DNA from: Rickettsiales bacterium
GTDB taxonomy: Bacteria > Pseudomonadota > Alphaproteobacteria > Rickettsiales > UBA998
Assembly (NCBI GenBank): GCA_019749855.1
Contig: JAIEPI010000027.1
Span: 1-21,345, forward strand
Direction: 5' to 3'
Length of the DNA: 21,345 nt
Position 1 is the stretch's first letter; every line of letters starts with the position of its first letter. Below are positions 6,212 through 14,332 of this stretch, one piece after another. Below the pieces are notes generated by a model, which was not told the origin of the DNA, ran no database searches, and saw only the letters and a program-made list of their open reading frames with translations. The position numbers and the translations under genes were made by a program.

Positions 6212-7759
6212 CTATAATGGCAAATTATCATGCTTCTTCCACGGCATATCCTGCTGCTTGCTGCGCAGCATCGTCAGTGAACGGCACAAGCGCCAACGCG
6301 TATTTTGCGGCCGGATCACATCATCAATATAGCCACGCGATGCCGCCACAAACGGCGAGGCAAAGGTATCACGATATTCTTTTACTTTATTTTGTTTTTC
6401 TTCGTCGCTGCTCAGTGCGCCGCGAAACACAATTTCCACCGCACCTTCCGGCCCCATCACCGCAATCTCAGCGGATGGCCACGCATAGTTAAAGTCACCA
6501 CGCAGATGCTTGCTGCTCATGACGATATAGGCGCCGCCATAGGCCTTGCGAGTGATCACCGTAATTTTTGGCACCGTGGCTTCGGCATAAGCATGAATCA
6601 GCTTCGCGCCGTGCTTGATGATGCCGTTATGCTCCTGATGTGTGCCTGGCAGAAAACCTGGCACATCCACGAAGGTGACAATGGGTATGCTGAATGCATC
6701 ACAGAAGCGTACGAAGCGCGCCGCTTTACGTGAGGCGTCAATATCAAGACACCCCGCCAGCTCCATCGGTTGATTCGCCACAAACCCGACCGGCGAGCCT
6801 TCCATTCGGCCAAAACCGACGATAATGTTTTTCGCCCATTCCGGTTGAATTTCGAAGAAATCTGCCTCATCCACCACACGATACAGCAATTCATGCATAT
6901 CGTAAGGCTTGTTGGTATTTTCCGGCACCAACGTATTGAGAGACAGCTCCACCCGATCCGCCGGATCGGAGGTGGGGCGCGTCGGCACACCGGACTTGTT
7001 CGATAATGGCAGAAAATTGAACAAACGCCGTGTTTGCATCAACGCTTCAATATCATTGTCATACGCCAGATCAGCAACACCGGTGATGCGCGTATGGGTA
7101 GCAGCACCGCCCAGCTCTTCCTGCGTGACCACTTCATGTGTCACCGTTTTCACCACATCTGGCCCTGTCACAAACATGTAGGACGAGCCATCCACCATGA
7201 CCGTGAAATCAGTAAGCGCCGGTGAATACACTGCGCCACCAGCACACGGGCCCATGATCAGCGAAATCTGCGGCACCACGCCTGAGGCCATGATGTTGCG
7301 CTGAAAAATCTCGCCATAACCTGCGAGTGAATCCACGCCTTCTTGAATACGCGCGCCCCCTGAATCATTGATGCCAATGACAGGCGCACCATTCTTCATG
7401 GCCATGTCCATGATTTTGCATATTTTGCGCGCATTGGATTCCGAGAGCGATCCGCCAAAAACGGTGAAGTCCTGCGAATAGACAAACACCAGACGACCAT
7501 TAATGGTGCCATGACCAATCACCACTCCATCGCCCGGAATCTGCTGGTTCTCCATGCCAAAATGGTTGCAGCGATGTTCGACAAACATGTCAAACTCTTC
7601 AAATGACTCGGGATCAAGCAGCACTTCAATACGCTCGCGCGCTGTCAGTTTGCCTTTTTGATGCTGCTTTTCGATACGATCCGTGCCGCCGCCCATTCGG
7701 GCAAGGTCACGCTTACGTTCAAGTTCAGTAATAATAGCGTTTTGACGCATTGTAGGCAT
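6212..7759 (-). CDS. pccB: Acyl-CoA carboxylase beta subunit (propionyl-CoA carboxylase type carboxyltransferase)
   Basis: A 515-residue carboxyltransferase that moves the carboxyl group from biotin on PccA to an acyl-CoA, classically propionyl-CoA to methylmalonyl-CoA. Both crotonase-like halves are present. The N-terminal half carries the oxyanion-hole motifs NDSGGARIQEG (131-141) and GPCAGGAVYSP (170-180); the C-terminal half carries PGFLPGT (367-373) and KAYGGAYIVM (405-414). The residue known to set acyl-chain preference, aspartate in typical PccB (GGAYDVM), is isoleucine here (I412, codon ATC), as in acetyl-CoA carboxylases of actinomycetes. The C-terminus (PWKKHDNLPL) is intact, so the downstream cassette did not truncate it. 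The start ATG at 7759 follows GGTGA; an alternative ATG lies three codons in. Confidence 0.95.
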   Translation of the reverse strand: MPTMRQNAIITELERKRDLARMGGGTDRIEKQHQKGKLTARERIEVLLDPESFEEFDMFVEHRCNHFGMENQQIPGDGVVIGHGTINGRLVFVYSQDFTVFGGSLSESNARKICKIMDMAMKNGAPVIGINDSGGARIQEGVDSLAGYGEIFQRNIMASGVVPQISLIMGPCAGGAVYSPALTDFTVMVDGSSYMFVTGPDVVKTVTHEVVTQEELGGAATHTRITGVADLAYDNDIEALMQTRRLFNFLPLSNKSGVPTRPTSDPADRVELSLNTLVPENTNKPYDMHELLYRVVDEADFFEIQPEWAKNIIVGFGRMEGSPVGFVANQPMELAGCLDIDASRKAARFVRFCDAFSIPIVTFVDVPGFLPGTHQEHNGIIKHGAKLIHAYAEATVPKITVITRKAYGGAYIVMSSKHLRGDFNYAWPSAEIAVMGPEGAVEIVFRGALSSDEEKQNKVKEYRDTFASPFVAASRGYIDDVIRPQNTRWRLCRSLTMLRSKQQDMPWKKHDNLPL

Positions 7760-7845
7760 GAGTCACCCATCAATGGTTGAAAGGAGGGTATTACCTAGCA
7801 AAGAAGGGAGGGCAGGTGAAGTCTTTTCGCACACAAAAGCTATTC

Positions 7846-8520
7846 TTAGTGATCTGCCAATACTTTATCCGCCAGATTTAGCGCTGTTTGTTGAATTTTT
7901 TTCAACTCAGGTAGGGCGGACGCGACAAATTTGTACTGCAAAAAGAGTTTTCCATGCACCTCATGGGCCGTGCAGCGCTCCCGATCGAGTCGCGCACCTG
8001 TGATCGATTCTCCCGAGCAAATCACGTAGCCGTCCAAGCCCAACTCACGGTTATTAGGGACCATCAACTCATAATAGTAGGTTTTTTTGTCCTCCACTGT
8101 GCTGTAGGGGCTGCGGTACACGATAAATCCCTCATCGTTATCCGCCACTTTGAGGGGATACTCTTCTTTGAGCAAACGCTGAAGACGCGTTTTAATATCA
8201 GGGGCGGCGGCAGGCATTAAAAACAACTGTATGTCCTCGGGCGATAAATCATTCAGCACAGGTTTACATACCGCCGCACCATCTTCTGTCTGCGCGGCGA
8301 GCACAATAAAGGGTTGCTGCAATTTCATTAAATCTCGAGGATACGCAATGTAATGGCGTGGAATCTCGAGCTTTACTTTTGCGGCACCGAGCAGCACCGC
8401 AACCAGCGTGGTGTCACGATAACAGCGTCCAGAAGTAGCGGCGTAAGCTGAAAAAAAGGACACGGACAACAGCCAACAAAACCCAAACAAGACAATGCGG
8501 CGGTAGGACAAGATTTTCAT
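7846..8520 (-). CDS. Hypothetical secreted protein
   Basis: A 224-residue protein with a clear Sec signal peptide: MKILSYRR, a hydrophobic core IVLFGFCWLLSVSFFSAYA, and likely cleavage after AYA at about residue 27. The mature part has four cysteines (in GRCYRD, AAVCKP, VICSGES, ERCTAHE), enough for two disulphides in the periplasm. I recognise no family and no catalytic motif. I chose ATG 8520 because AAGGTG lies 6 nt upstream; a GTG at 8529 would place the start inside that site. It sits between ATP12 and pccB on the same strand, about 40 nt downstream of ATP12 and 86 nt upstream of pccB, so transcription with either neighbour is possible. Confidence 0.7.
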   Translation of the reverse strand: MKILSYRRIVLFGFCWLLSVSFFSAYAATSGRCYRDTTLVAVLLGAAKVKLEIPRHYIAYPRDLMKLQQPFIVLAAQTEDGAAVCKPVLNDLSPEDIQLFLMPAAAPDIKTRLQRLLKEEYPLKVADNDEGFIVYRSPYSTVEDKKTYYYELMVPNNRELGLDGYVICSGESITGARLDRERCTAHEVHGKLFLQYKFVASALPELKKIQQTALNLADKVLADH

Positions 8521-8563
8521 GATCGGCACCTTTTTACTTAAAACAACCCATAGCGACTTACCC

Positions 8564-9253
8564 TTACCGCAGCAATCTCAGAAAATGCTCCGCCGCCATG
8601 ATCTCTGCTTCCAGCTCCGCATTTTTTGTTACCTGCTCATCATCCGCGCCCCATCGCAGCTGTTGCTGCTGTTGCTCCAGCAGCGAGAGCTTAAACGCTG
8701 ATATTGCCTCCAGCTCCCCTTCATACACAGCCAGTGCAAGAATGAGCGAACCATAGCCTGTGGCCAGAACATTCAGTGCCACCAAATGCGCCAGCGGAAG
8801 GCACTGCAACACATCCCGCATGCGCTGTAACATCTCGGGTGACTGCGCGGTCATCATGACGCTCTCCTGCCTGACACACTTTACATCATAGCGTGATTCT
8901 GCCCATTGCAATCGCGGTTCCCACTCCTGCTCCTGCGCCGCTCTCAATTCAGCATCCACATCACGAAAATACAGCATGTCAGACGCCGCATAGTTCGCCA
9001 TATGCGCCACTAATCGAGCCGCCTCATCCTCGGTGAGGTCGGCCACACCATTGGCCATCTGCGTCAATGGCATGTAATGAGGTTTGATTTCGCCTTCCTG
9101 TGCGCGCCATTCCTGAGCGATGGCCTGCGCCAGAGTTTCATGGGTGATGTGAAGCGGCTGCTTGCGTGGGGTCATGACAGGCTTGCCATCAAGTGCAATC
9201 TGCCAGCCTTCTGGCGTGGGCAGCATCGCCACCTCTGAATAAAACCGCTTCAT
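8564..9253 (-). CDS. ATP12 family F1-ATPase assembly chaperone
   Basis: A 229-residue ATP12-family protein, the chaperone that in mitochondria binds the F1 alpha subunit before hexamer assembly; in alphaproteobacteria it is presumed to act on the cytoplasmic F1 sector. Visible family features are the N-terminal MKRFYSEV...GWQIALDGKPVMTPRKQPL, EWRAQ...I-P--MPLTQMANGVAD (about 49-72), the helical domain with SDMLYFRD, and the C-terminal AVYEGELEAISAF. I set the start at ATG 9253, seven codons inside the longest frame, because family members begin at MKRFY. A run of glutamines (about 192-196) lies near the end. It follows rluC with a 31-nt gap; the HAD-type hydrolase often found between them in alphaproteobacteria is absent. 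Confidence 0.9.
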   Translation of the reverse strand: MKRFYSEVAMLPTPEGWQIALDGKPVMTPRKQPLHITHETLAQAIAQEWRAQEGEIKPHYMPLTQMANGVADLTEDEAARLVAHMANYAASDMLYFRDVDAELRAAQEQEWEPRLQWAESRYDVKCVRQESVMMTAQSPEMLQRMRDVLQCLPLAHLVALNVLATGYGSLILALAVYEGELEAISAFKLSLLEQQQQQLRWGADDEQVTKNAELEAEIMAAEHFLRLLR

Positions 9254-9284
9254 GGTTTTGCCCCAACATAGCACGCACAGAAAA

Positions 9285-10211
9285 TCATTTCTCCGATAGC
9301 CCCAGTGACTTCCAGCTTTGCTTCATATGCGGCGGCAGAGGTGCTGAGATATCCAGTCCGTGCATCACAATGCGGCGCGCATGTAAATGCAGCTGGTTTG
9401 GCAAATCCATGCCATCAATAAACGCCTCACGACCACCATATTTTCCATCCCCATAAATGGGATGATGAATCGCCGCCATGTGTACGCGCAACTGATGCGT
9501 ACGCCCTGTGATCGGCTGCATTTCCACCCAGCTGAGCTTACCCGCCAGAGTCTCCAGCGTTTCATATTCCGTGACGGCACGCTGCCCGTCATCACTAACA
9601 AACATTTTCTCAACCGCGCCAAGCTTTTCAATGGGTGCATCAATGATACCCTCATACGGCTGCGGGGCGCCAATCACCAATGCCCAGTAAATCTTCTGCA
9701 CCTCTTTGCTGGCAAAGGCCTTGGTCAAATGGGCGGCGGCTTTGCGGCCCTTGGCAATCAGCATGACCCCGCTGGTATCCTTGTCCAGACGATGCACCAG
9801 ACGAAGCCGATCATCCCCCTCACTGGCGGCCAGAATCAATGCATCCACTGATTCTTTTACGCCGTTGCCGCCCTGCGTGGCAAGGCCCGCCGGTTTATTG
9901 ATGACCAGACATTGTGCATCCTCATAAAGCACCATTTGCCGCAAACGTTTGGCAGCATCAGGAAACACGGGGGGCACTTTCGGGCGCGGTGTGAGGGCCA
10001 GCGACACGGATCCCATCACCTCAGGGCGAACGGCCACCTTGTAACCTGCGAGCATGGTGTGGTCCGCCTTAATGCGCTTTCCCTCCACCCGTACCGCACC
10101 CTTGCGGACATGTTTTTGCAACAGACTATGCGGCAGCCCTGGCAAATGCTTCTTTGCCCAACGATCAAAGCGTAGCCCGTCATCAGCATCTGTCACGGTA
10201 AAATAAAGCAT
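9285..10211 (-). CDS. rluC: RluA-family 23S rRNA pseudouridine synthase (RluC-type)
   Basis: A 308-residue RluA-family pseudouridine synthase, which isomerises uridines in 23S rRNA. An N-terminal S4 RNA-binding domain (about residues 10-62, RFDRWAKKHLPGLPHSLLQKHVRKGAVRV) precedes the catalytic domain. The signature HRLDKDTSGVML spans 140-151 with catalytic D143. INKPAGLATQGG (104-115) and the late GRTHQLRVHMA motif are also present. The family assignment is firm; the RluC target (rather than RluD or RluA) is inferred from the S4 domain and from position in this conserved gene cluster. The ribosome binding site TTGAGGG lies 4 nt before the start and is complementary to a segment just after crcB (see 10214-10269). 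Confidence 0.92.
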   Translation of the reverse strand: MLYFTVTDADDGLRFDRWAKKHLPGLPHSLLQKHVRKGAVRVEGKRIKADHTMLAGYKVAVRPEVMGSVSLALTPRPKVPPVFPDAAKRLRQMVLYEDAQCLVINKPAGLATQGGNGVKESVDALILAASEGDDRLRLVHRLDKDTSGVMLIAKGRKAAAHLTKAFASKEVQKIYWALVIGAPQPYEGIIDAPIEKLGAVEKMFVSDDGQRAVTEYETLETLAGKLSWVEMQPITGRTHQLRVHMAAIHHPIYGDGKYGGREAFIDGMDLPNQLHLHARRIVMHGLDISAPLPPHMKQSWKSLGLSEK

Positions 10212-10213
10212 GA

Positions 10214-10269
10214 TCCCTCAAGGAAAGTGGATTGAACGAATGCTATAATCGGCTTTGGCCTTTGAGGGA
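10214..10269 (-). promoter_or_regulatory. Inverted repeat that could mask the rluC ribosome binding site
   Basis: On the minus strand TCCCTCAAAGG (10269-10259) is complementary to CCTTGAGGGA (10223-10214), with one bulged A and a 35-nt loop. The second arm contains the rluC Shine-Dalgarno sequence. The crcB stop codon (10280-10278) lies just upstream of the first arm, so ribosomes finishing crcB could influence folding. The function is inferred. Confidence 0.45.
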
Positions 10270-10277
10270 ATGACGAA

Positions 10278-10655
10278 TTAAGACGCCACGCGCCACAGGC
10301 TGATGCCAACCGCGAGCGCGATCACCGATAAAGTGACTGACGACACCATATAAATAAGCGCCGGAATGGTTTCCCCGCGCTGCATTAAGGTGACAACATC
10401 CAGCGAGAAAGCAGAGAACGTGGTAAAGCCCCCGAGCAACCCGACGCCAAGGAAAGTCCTCACCTCGGCTGATAGTGGCAGCTGCTGCGCGCCCACACTC
10501 ACCAGCAGCCCCATGAGAAATGAGCCCAATATGTTTATCAACACTATGCTGTAGGGAAAATCTGCTAAGTTTAACCGCGCCACGCCGCTCACCACAAGGT
10601 AGCGCAGCATGGCACCGATGCCGCCGCCAAGGCCGATAAGAAGAAGTTGATTCAT
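10278..10655 (-). CDS. crcB: Fluoride ion transporter CrcB/Fluc
   Basis: A 125-residue Fluc-family fluoride channel of the inner membrane, which exports fluoride and acts as an antiparallel dimer. Four transmembrane segments are visible. The family motifs are GGGIGAMLRY (10-19), the conserved pore asparagine N41 in LINILGSFLMG, and GGFTTFSAFSLD (75-86), where phenylalanines and the threonine/serine line the fluoride path. The length is normal. There is no fluoride riboswitch that I can see upstream; instead the upstream gap (10656-10708) is very AT-rich, and the start has no clear Shine-Dalgarno sequence. The gene's normal upstream partner, rarA, is separated from it by an AT-rich island, which may have removed the native operon linkage. 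Confidence 0.95.
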   Translation of the reverse strand: MNQLLLIGLGGGIGAMLRYLVVSGVARLNLADFPYSIVLINILGSFLMGLLVSVGAQQLPLSAEVRTFLGVGLLGGFTTFSAFSLDVVTLMQRGETIPALIYMVSSVTLSVIALAVGISLWRVAS

Positions 10656-10708
10656 TTATTTAACTAAAATAAATATTTTATGGGTCATCTTATTACTGTC
10701 TATATTTT

Positions 10709-11563
10709 ATGCAACAAAGAGGAATTGTCATTGGAGGGGTTATAGAACCTCAATTAACGTCAGACGGGGCTGCCCGTTTTACCTCACATAATTTATCTCC
10801 AACACTTATTAGAACGGCCCTTCTATATTGGGATAAAGTTGATATTCCAAGAAATAACTTGGTTTATATTCGTCTCGATAATGAGGTTGAGAATCTAATT
10901 AAAGATGGCCTTATATTAAGCACAACTCAAACTCTTGAGGATATGTTTGAAGGTCATAGTGGTGAGTTACGCTTAGGTGGAGAAGACTTAATAAATATGA
11001 GCCTTAATCATATTTATAAAACTCTAATCGACCATAATAAAAAAGAAGCAGGATTGTGGGCGTTTATTCAACAGTCTTCTGAAATTGTAATTCCTGATGG
11101 CCTCGCAGTTCCGACAAGGCAAACAATAATCGAGTTATATAATCTTCTTCCTCAACCAAGCGACTCTGTTCCGCTAGATAAAATTATATTGTTTAGAGAA
11201 AAATACATTAGTGAGCTGTATTCATTACGATTTGTAATTGAAAGACTATACAAAGAAATAGGAGATTCTAAAGATGCAGCCCATAGCTTTGCTCTCATTA
11301 AAGATGAGCTAACAAGAACACTTACAGATATTCATAAGGCTATGGAAAGCTCATTTGTGACGCGGTTACTTGATAAATTTGAATTTAAGCTAGATGTCCT
11401 ACCAATTATTCAAAGCGCTTTTGGCGATAGTGGAATTAGCGGCGCTATTTCTGCAGGAAAAATGTTCATGAAGGTAGGAACTAGCAAAGTCCCATATGGA
11501 TTGCCAAAATCTTTGACTCCTTATGTATATCTTGTAAGACAATTAAAAGAACTAAGTAATTAG
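10709..11563 (+). CDS. Hypothetical protein on an AT-rich island (possibly DUF6236-like)
   Basis: A 284-residue protein on the strand opposite to its neighbours. The N-terminal stretch MQQRGIVIGG... LSPTLIRTALLYWDKVDIPRNNLVYI reminds me of DUF6236-type proteins, but this is from memory and unverified. The rest is mostly helical with a charged central part and a more hydrophobic, glycine-containing C-terminal segment (about 240-262). I see no catalytic motif, signal peptide or clear membrane segment. Composition differs sharply from the neighbours: a sampled 60-base line (10801-10860) is about 32% GC, against about 52% for a line in crcB. There is no obvious Shine-Dalgarno sequence. It sits alone between crcB and rarA, consistent with a horizontally acquired single-gene cassette. 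Defence or toxin roles are possible but not shown. Confidence 0.75.
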   Translation: MQQRGIVIGGVIEPQLTSDGAARFTSHNLSPTLIRTALLYWDKVDIPRNNLVYIRLDNEVENLIKDGLILSTTQTLEDMFEGHSGELRLGGEDLINMSLNHIYKTLIDHNKKEAGLWAFIQQSSEIVIPDGLAVPTRQTIIELYNLLPQPSDSVPLDKIILFREKYISELYSLRFVIERLYKEIGDSKDAAHSFALIKDELTRTLTDIHKAMESSFVTRLLDKFEFKLDVLPIIQSAFGDSGISGAISAGKMFMKVGTSKVPYGLPKSLTPYVYLVRQLKELSN

Positions 11564-11565
11564 AA

Positions 11566-12864
11566 TCAACTATTATTTATCTTCATCCGCAGCTCATCCC
11601 AATAATCGAGCCTGTTCCTGATATCACGCTCAAAGCCCACTTCGCGCGGCTGATAATAATCACGTCGCGGCAGTGCATCAGGGAAGTAGTTCTGTCCTGA
11701 GAAACCGTGTTCCGTATCATGGTCATAGGCATAATCGTTGCCGTAGCCAATGTCGCGCATCAAGGCGGTGGGCGCGTTGAGAATATGCTTGGGCGGCATG
11801 AGCGAGCCATGCTCTTTTGCATCTCGCATCGCTTTTTTGTAAGCGGTGTAGAGCGCATTGGATTTTGGCGCGGTCGCCAGATGAACCACGGCCTGTGCCA
11901 GCGCCAGCTCACCTTCCGGTGAACCCAACCGCTCAAAACTCTCCAACGCTGCCTGTGTGACCAGCAACGCCTGAGGGTCCGCCATGCCGATATCTTCGGA
12001 GGCAAAACGTAACAAACGACGGCCAATATAGCGCGGGTCTTCGCCACCTTCTAACATACGACAGAACCAGTAAAGTGCTGCTTGCACATCCGATCCCCGC
12101 ATGGATTTATGCAGCGCCGAGATCAGGTTGTAATGGCTCTCCTGCGATTTATCATAAATGGCGGCGCGTCGCTGCAAGAAGCCGGTGAGTGCTTGCGCAT
12201 CCAGTGGCTGCTTTGGGGGAACGGAAAAAAGCTCTTCACAAAGATTCAGAACGTAGCGCCCATCGCCATCCGCCAGTTGGGCCAGCAACGTGCGGGCCTC
12301 TGCGGTCAGGGGCAATGTCTTTGCTTCCGTGGCCTCCGCTTTGGTGATTAGTGCCTGCAAATGCACCTCGCTTAATCGCTCCAGCACAATGACGCGGCAG
12401 CGAGATAGCAACGCCGAATTCAGCTCGAAGGAGGGATTCTCCGTCGTTGCGCCTACCAACAGAATGGTTCCGTTTTCAACGTAAGGAAGGAATGCGTCCT
12501 GCTGGGCGCGGTTGAAGCGGTGAATTTCGTCCACAAACAATAACGTGCCCTTGCCGTCCTGACGCTTGAGGGCGGCGCGCTCAAATATCTTCTTCAAATC
12601 CGCCACCCCTGACGCGACAGCGGAGACGGTTTCCATTTCACAACCGCTGGCCCTAGCAATCAGACGCGCCAGAGTGGTTTTACCACAGCCAGGAGGTCCC
12701 CACAGGATAAGCGAGACAAAATGCCCACCCTCCGCCATGCGTCCAAGGGAGCCCTGCGGCGCTAACACCGCCTCATGCCCAATCACCTCATGAAAATGCG
12801 AGGGCCTCAAACGCTCCGCCAACGGAACATAGACAGGCGCACGACTGAACAACGTGTCGCTCAC
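11566..12864 (-). CDS. rarA: Replication-associated recombination protein A (RarA/MgsA, AAA+ ATPase)
   Basis: A 432-residue RarA/MgsA family clamp-loader-like AAA+ ATPase acting at stalled replication forks. Visible motifs are Walker A GPPGCGKTT (about 56-64), Walker B LLFVDEIHRF (108-117), sensor 1 ATTENPSF (139-146) and the arginine-finger region SRCRV (154-158). These are followed by the family's C-terminal tetramerisation region (HKSMRGSD, PRYIGRRLLRFASEDIGMADP). I chose the GTG at 12864, whose first bases overlap the degQ stop codon (GTGA), preceded by AAGGTG; a longer frame to 12942 would only translate degQ sequence. The last few codons (INNS) are AT-rich and lie at the border of the island, so the native C-terminus may have been slightly altered. 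Confidence 0.93.
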   Translation of the reverse strand: MSDTLFSRAPVYVPLAERLRPSHFHEVIGHEAVLAPQGSLGRMAEGGHFVSLILWGPPGCGKTTLARLIARASGCEMETVSAVASGVADLKKIFERAALKRQDGKGTLLFVDEIHRFNRAQQDAFLPYVENGTILLVGATTENPSFELNSALLSRCRVIVLERLSEVHLQALITKAEATEAKTLPLTAEARTLLAQLADGDGRYVLNLCEELFSVPPKQPLDAQALTGFLQRRAAIYDKSQESHYNLISALHKSMRGSDVQAALYWFCRMLEGGEDPRYIGRRLLRFASEDIGMADPQALLVTQAALESFERLGSPEGELALAQAVVHLATAPKSNALYTAYKKAMRDAKEHGSLMPPKHILNAPTALMRDIGYGNDYAYDHDTEHGFSGQNYFPDALPRRDYYQPREVGFERDIRNRLDYWDELRMKINNS

Positions 12865-14279
12865 AATTGCACCTTCAACTCCAGCACGTCTTGCCCTCGC
12901 TGGAAGGTGATGCTCCAGCCACGTGCGGGCTGTTGCATCCATTGCACTAACTGTTGTGTGCTGGTGATTTGCTTGCCGTTCACCGCCAGCAGAATATCAC
13001 CGGCGCGAATCGAAAATTGTCCTTGTGGTGAGGCAGCGGATACAATCACGCCGCTGGTCTCCTGCGCCAGATGATAATCCATCGCCACGCGGGGCGAGAG
13101 ATTGATCACGGTCACGCCATTCAGCGGGTGCTCTCCACTGAGGGTGCGCGCATCGCGCTTGGGTGTCTCCGGCGGCGTTTGCAGCATGACACTGCGCTTC
13201 ACCTCCGCCCCGTCGCGCAATACGACCACCGGTTGCTCGTGGGTCAGATCAGACACGGCGATTCTGAATTTCAGCGCCTCCGCATTCTCCACAACATGCC
13301 CCCCAAAAGTGATGATGACGTCGCCATCGCGCAACCCCGATTTCTCCGCCGGACCCTGTGGAAAAATGGAGGTGACCAGCGCACCCTTCGCCTGCATGAG
13401 GCCCAGTGCCTTAGCAATCTCATTATCAACACTTTTATACTCAGCACCCAGCCACGGCCGCGCAATGCTGCCATCCGCCTGCACGTTGCGTAACAACGCA
13501 TTCACCATGTTCGACGGGATGGCAAAGCCCACCCCGATACTGCCTCCGCTTTGTGAGTAAATCGCGGTGTTGATGCCGATGAGTTGTCCCTGCATATTCA
13601 CCAGCGCGCCACCGGAATTGCCCGGGTTAATTGCCGCGTCCGTCTGAATGAAGAACTGATAATCCGAAACACCTGCCGCTGAGCGCGCCAATGCGGAAAC
13701 AATGCCGCTAGTGACCGTTTGGCCTACTCCAAACGGGTTGCCGATGGCCAATACCAGATCGCCGACTTCCAGCGCATCGGAGTTGACCACCGGTAAGGCT
13801 GGGACTTGCGTGCCTTTGGTGGCCAAGCGCAGTAGGGCCAGATCGGAGGAAGCATCAGCGGTGATAATACTGGCGTTAAACTCGCGTCCGTCCGCCAGCA
13901 CCGCGATGATGTCCTCACTGCCGGCAATCACATGGTTGCTGGTCACCACCACGCCCTGAGGATCGACAATCACGCCGGAGCCAAGCGAACTCACCACCCG
14001 CTCACGCGCCTGCCCACCAAAACGCAACTGCCCGCCAAAGAACTGCCGGAAAACCGGATCCTGCATCAGGGGCGAGAGGTTGTTTTCCTCCCTGATGCGG
14101 CGTTTGGTATAGATATTGACGACCGCGGGCGCAGCGGTGCGAACCACAGGAGCAAACGATAATTGCATCTGTGCTTGAGATGCAGGCAGCAGGCGGGTTT
14201 CCTGCGCCTGAGCATTTGAAAGACAAAGGGCCGTAATTATGAAGATTTTATTAAGAAAACGACCGAATGATTGCAGCAT
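12861..14279 (-). CDS. degQ: Periplasmic Do-like serine protease/chaperone (DegQ/DegP/HtrA family)
   Basis: A 472-residue HtrA-family protease for periplasmic protein quality control. A signal peptide (MLQSFGRFLNKIFIITALCLSNAQA) ends at about residue 25. The trypsin-like domain has catalytic H116 (TSNHVIAG), D146 (SSDLALLRL) and S222 (PGNSGGAL). Two PDZ domains follow at about 258-348 and 378-468. I prefer ATG 14279 because it places the signal peptide at the N-terminus; an in-frame ATG at 14309 adds ten hydrophilic residues and is possible. The stop overlaps the rarA start by 4 nt, indicating translational coupling. The position downstream of rplQ is typical of alphaproteobacteria, but here two plus-strand genes have come between. 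Confidence 0.93.
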   Translation of the reverse strand: MLQSFGRFLNKIFIITALCLSNAQAQETRLLPASQAQMQLSFAPVVRTAAPAVVNIYTKRRIREENNLSPLMQDPVFRQFFGGQLRFGGQARERVVSSLGSGVIVDPQGVVVTSNHVIAGSEDIIAVLADGREFNASIITADASSDLALLRLATKGTQVPALPVVNSDALEVGDLVLAIGNPFGVGQTVTSGIVSALARSAAGVSDYQFFIQTDAAINPGNSGGALVNMQGQLIGINTAIYSQSGGSIGVGFAIPSNMVNALLRNVQADGSIARPWLGAEYKSVDNEIAKALGLMQAKGALVTSIFPQGPAEKSGLRDGDVIITFGGHVVENAEALKFRIAVSDLTHEQPVVVLRDGAEVKRSVMLQTPPETPKRDARTLSGEHPLNGVTVINLSPRVAMDYHLAQETSGVIVSAASPQGQFSIRAGDILLAVNGKQITSTQQLVQWMQQPARGWSITFQRGQDVLELKVQL

Positions 14280-14332
14280 GGCGCCAACTCGCTTATTACC
14301 CTGAGACATAATGCACCACAAGGCAACCTGCA

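Noticed and set aside
7758..8003. 81-codon plus-strand frame at the pccB upstream region
   Set aside because: It mostly overlaps the secreted-protein gene in antisense, and nothing supports translation.
12865..12942. N-terminal extension of RarA from an ATG at 12942
   Set aside because: The 26 extra codons lie wholly within degQ coding sequence; the GTGA overlap start at 12864 fits the family length.
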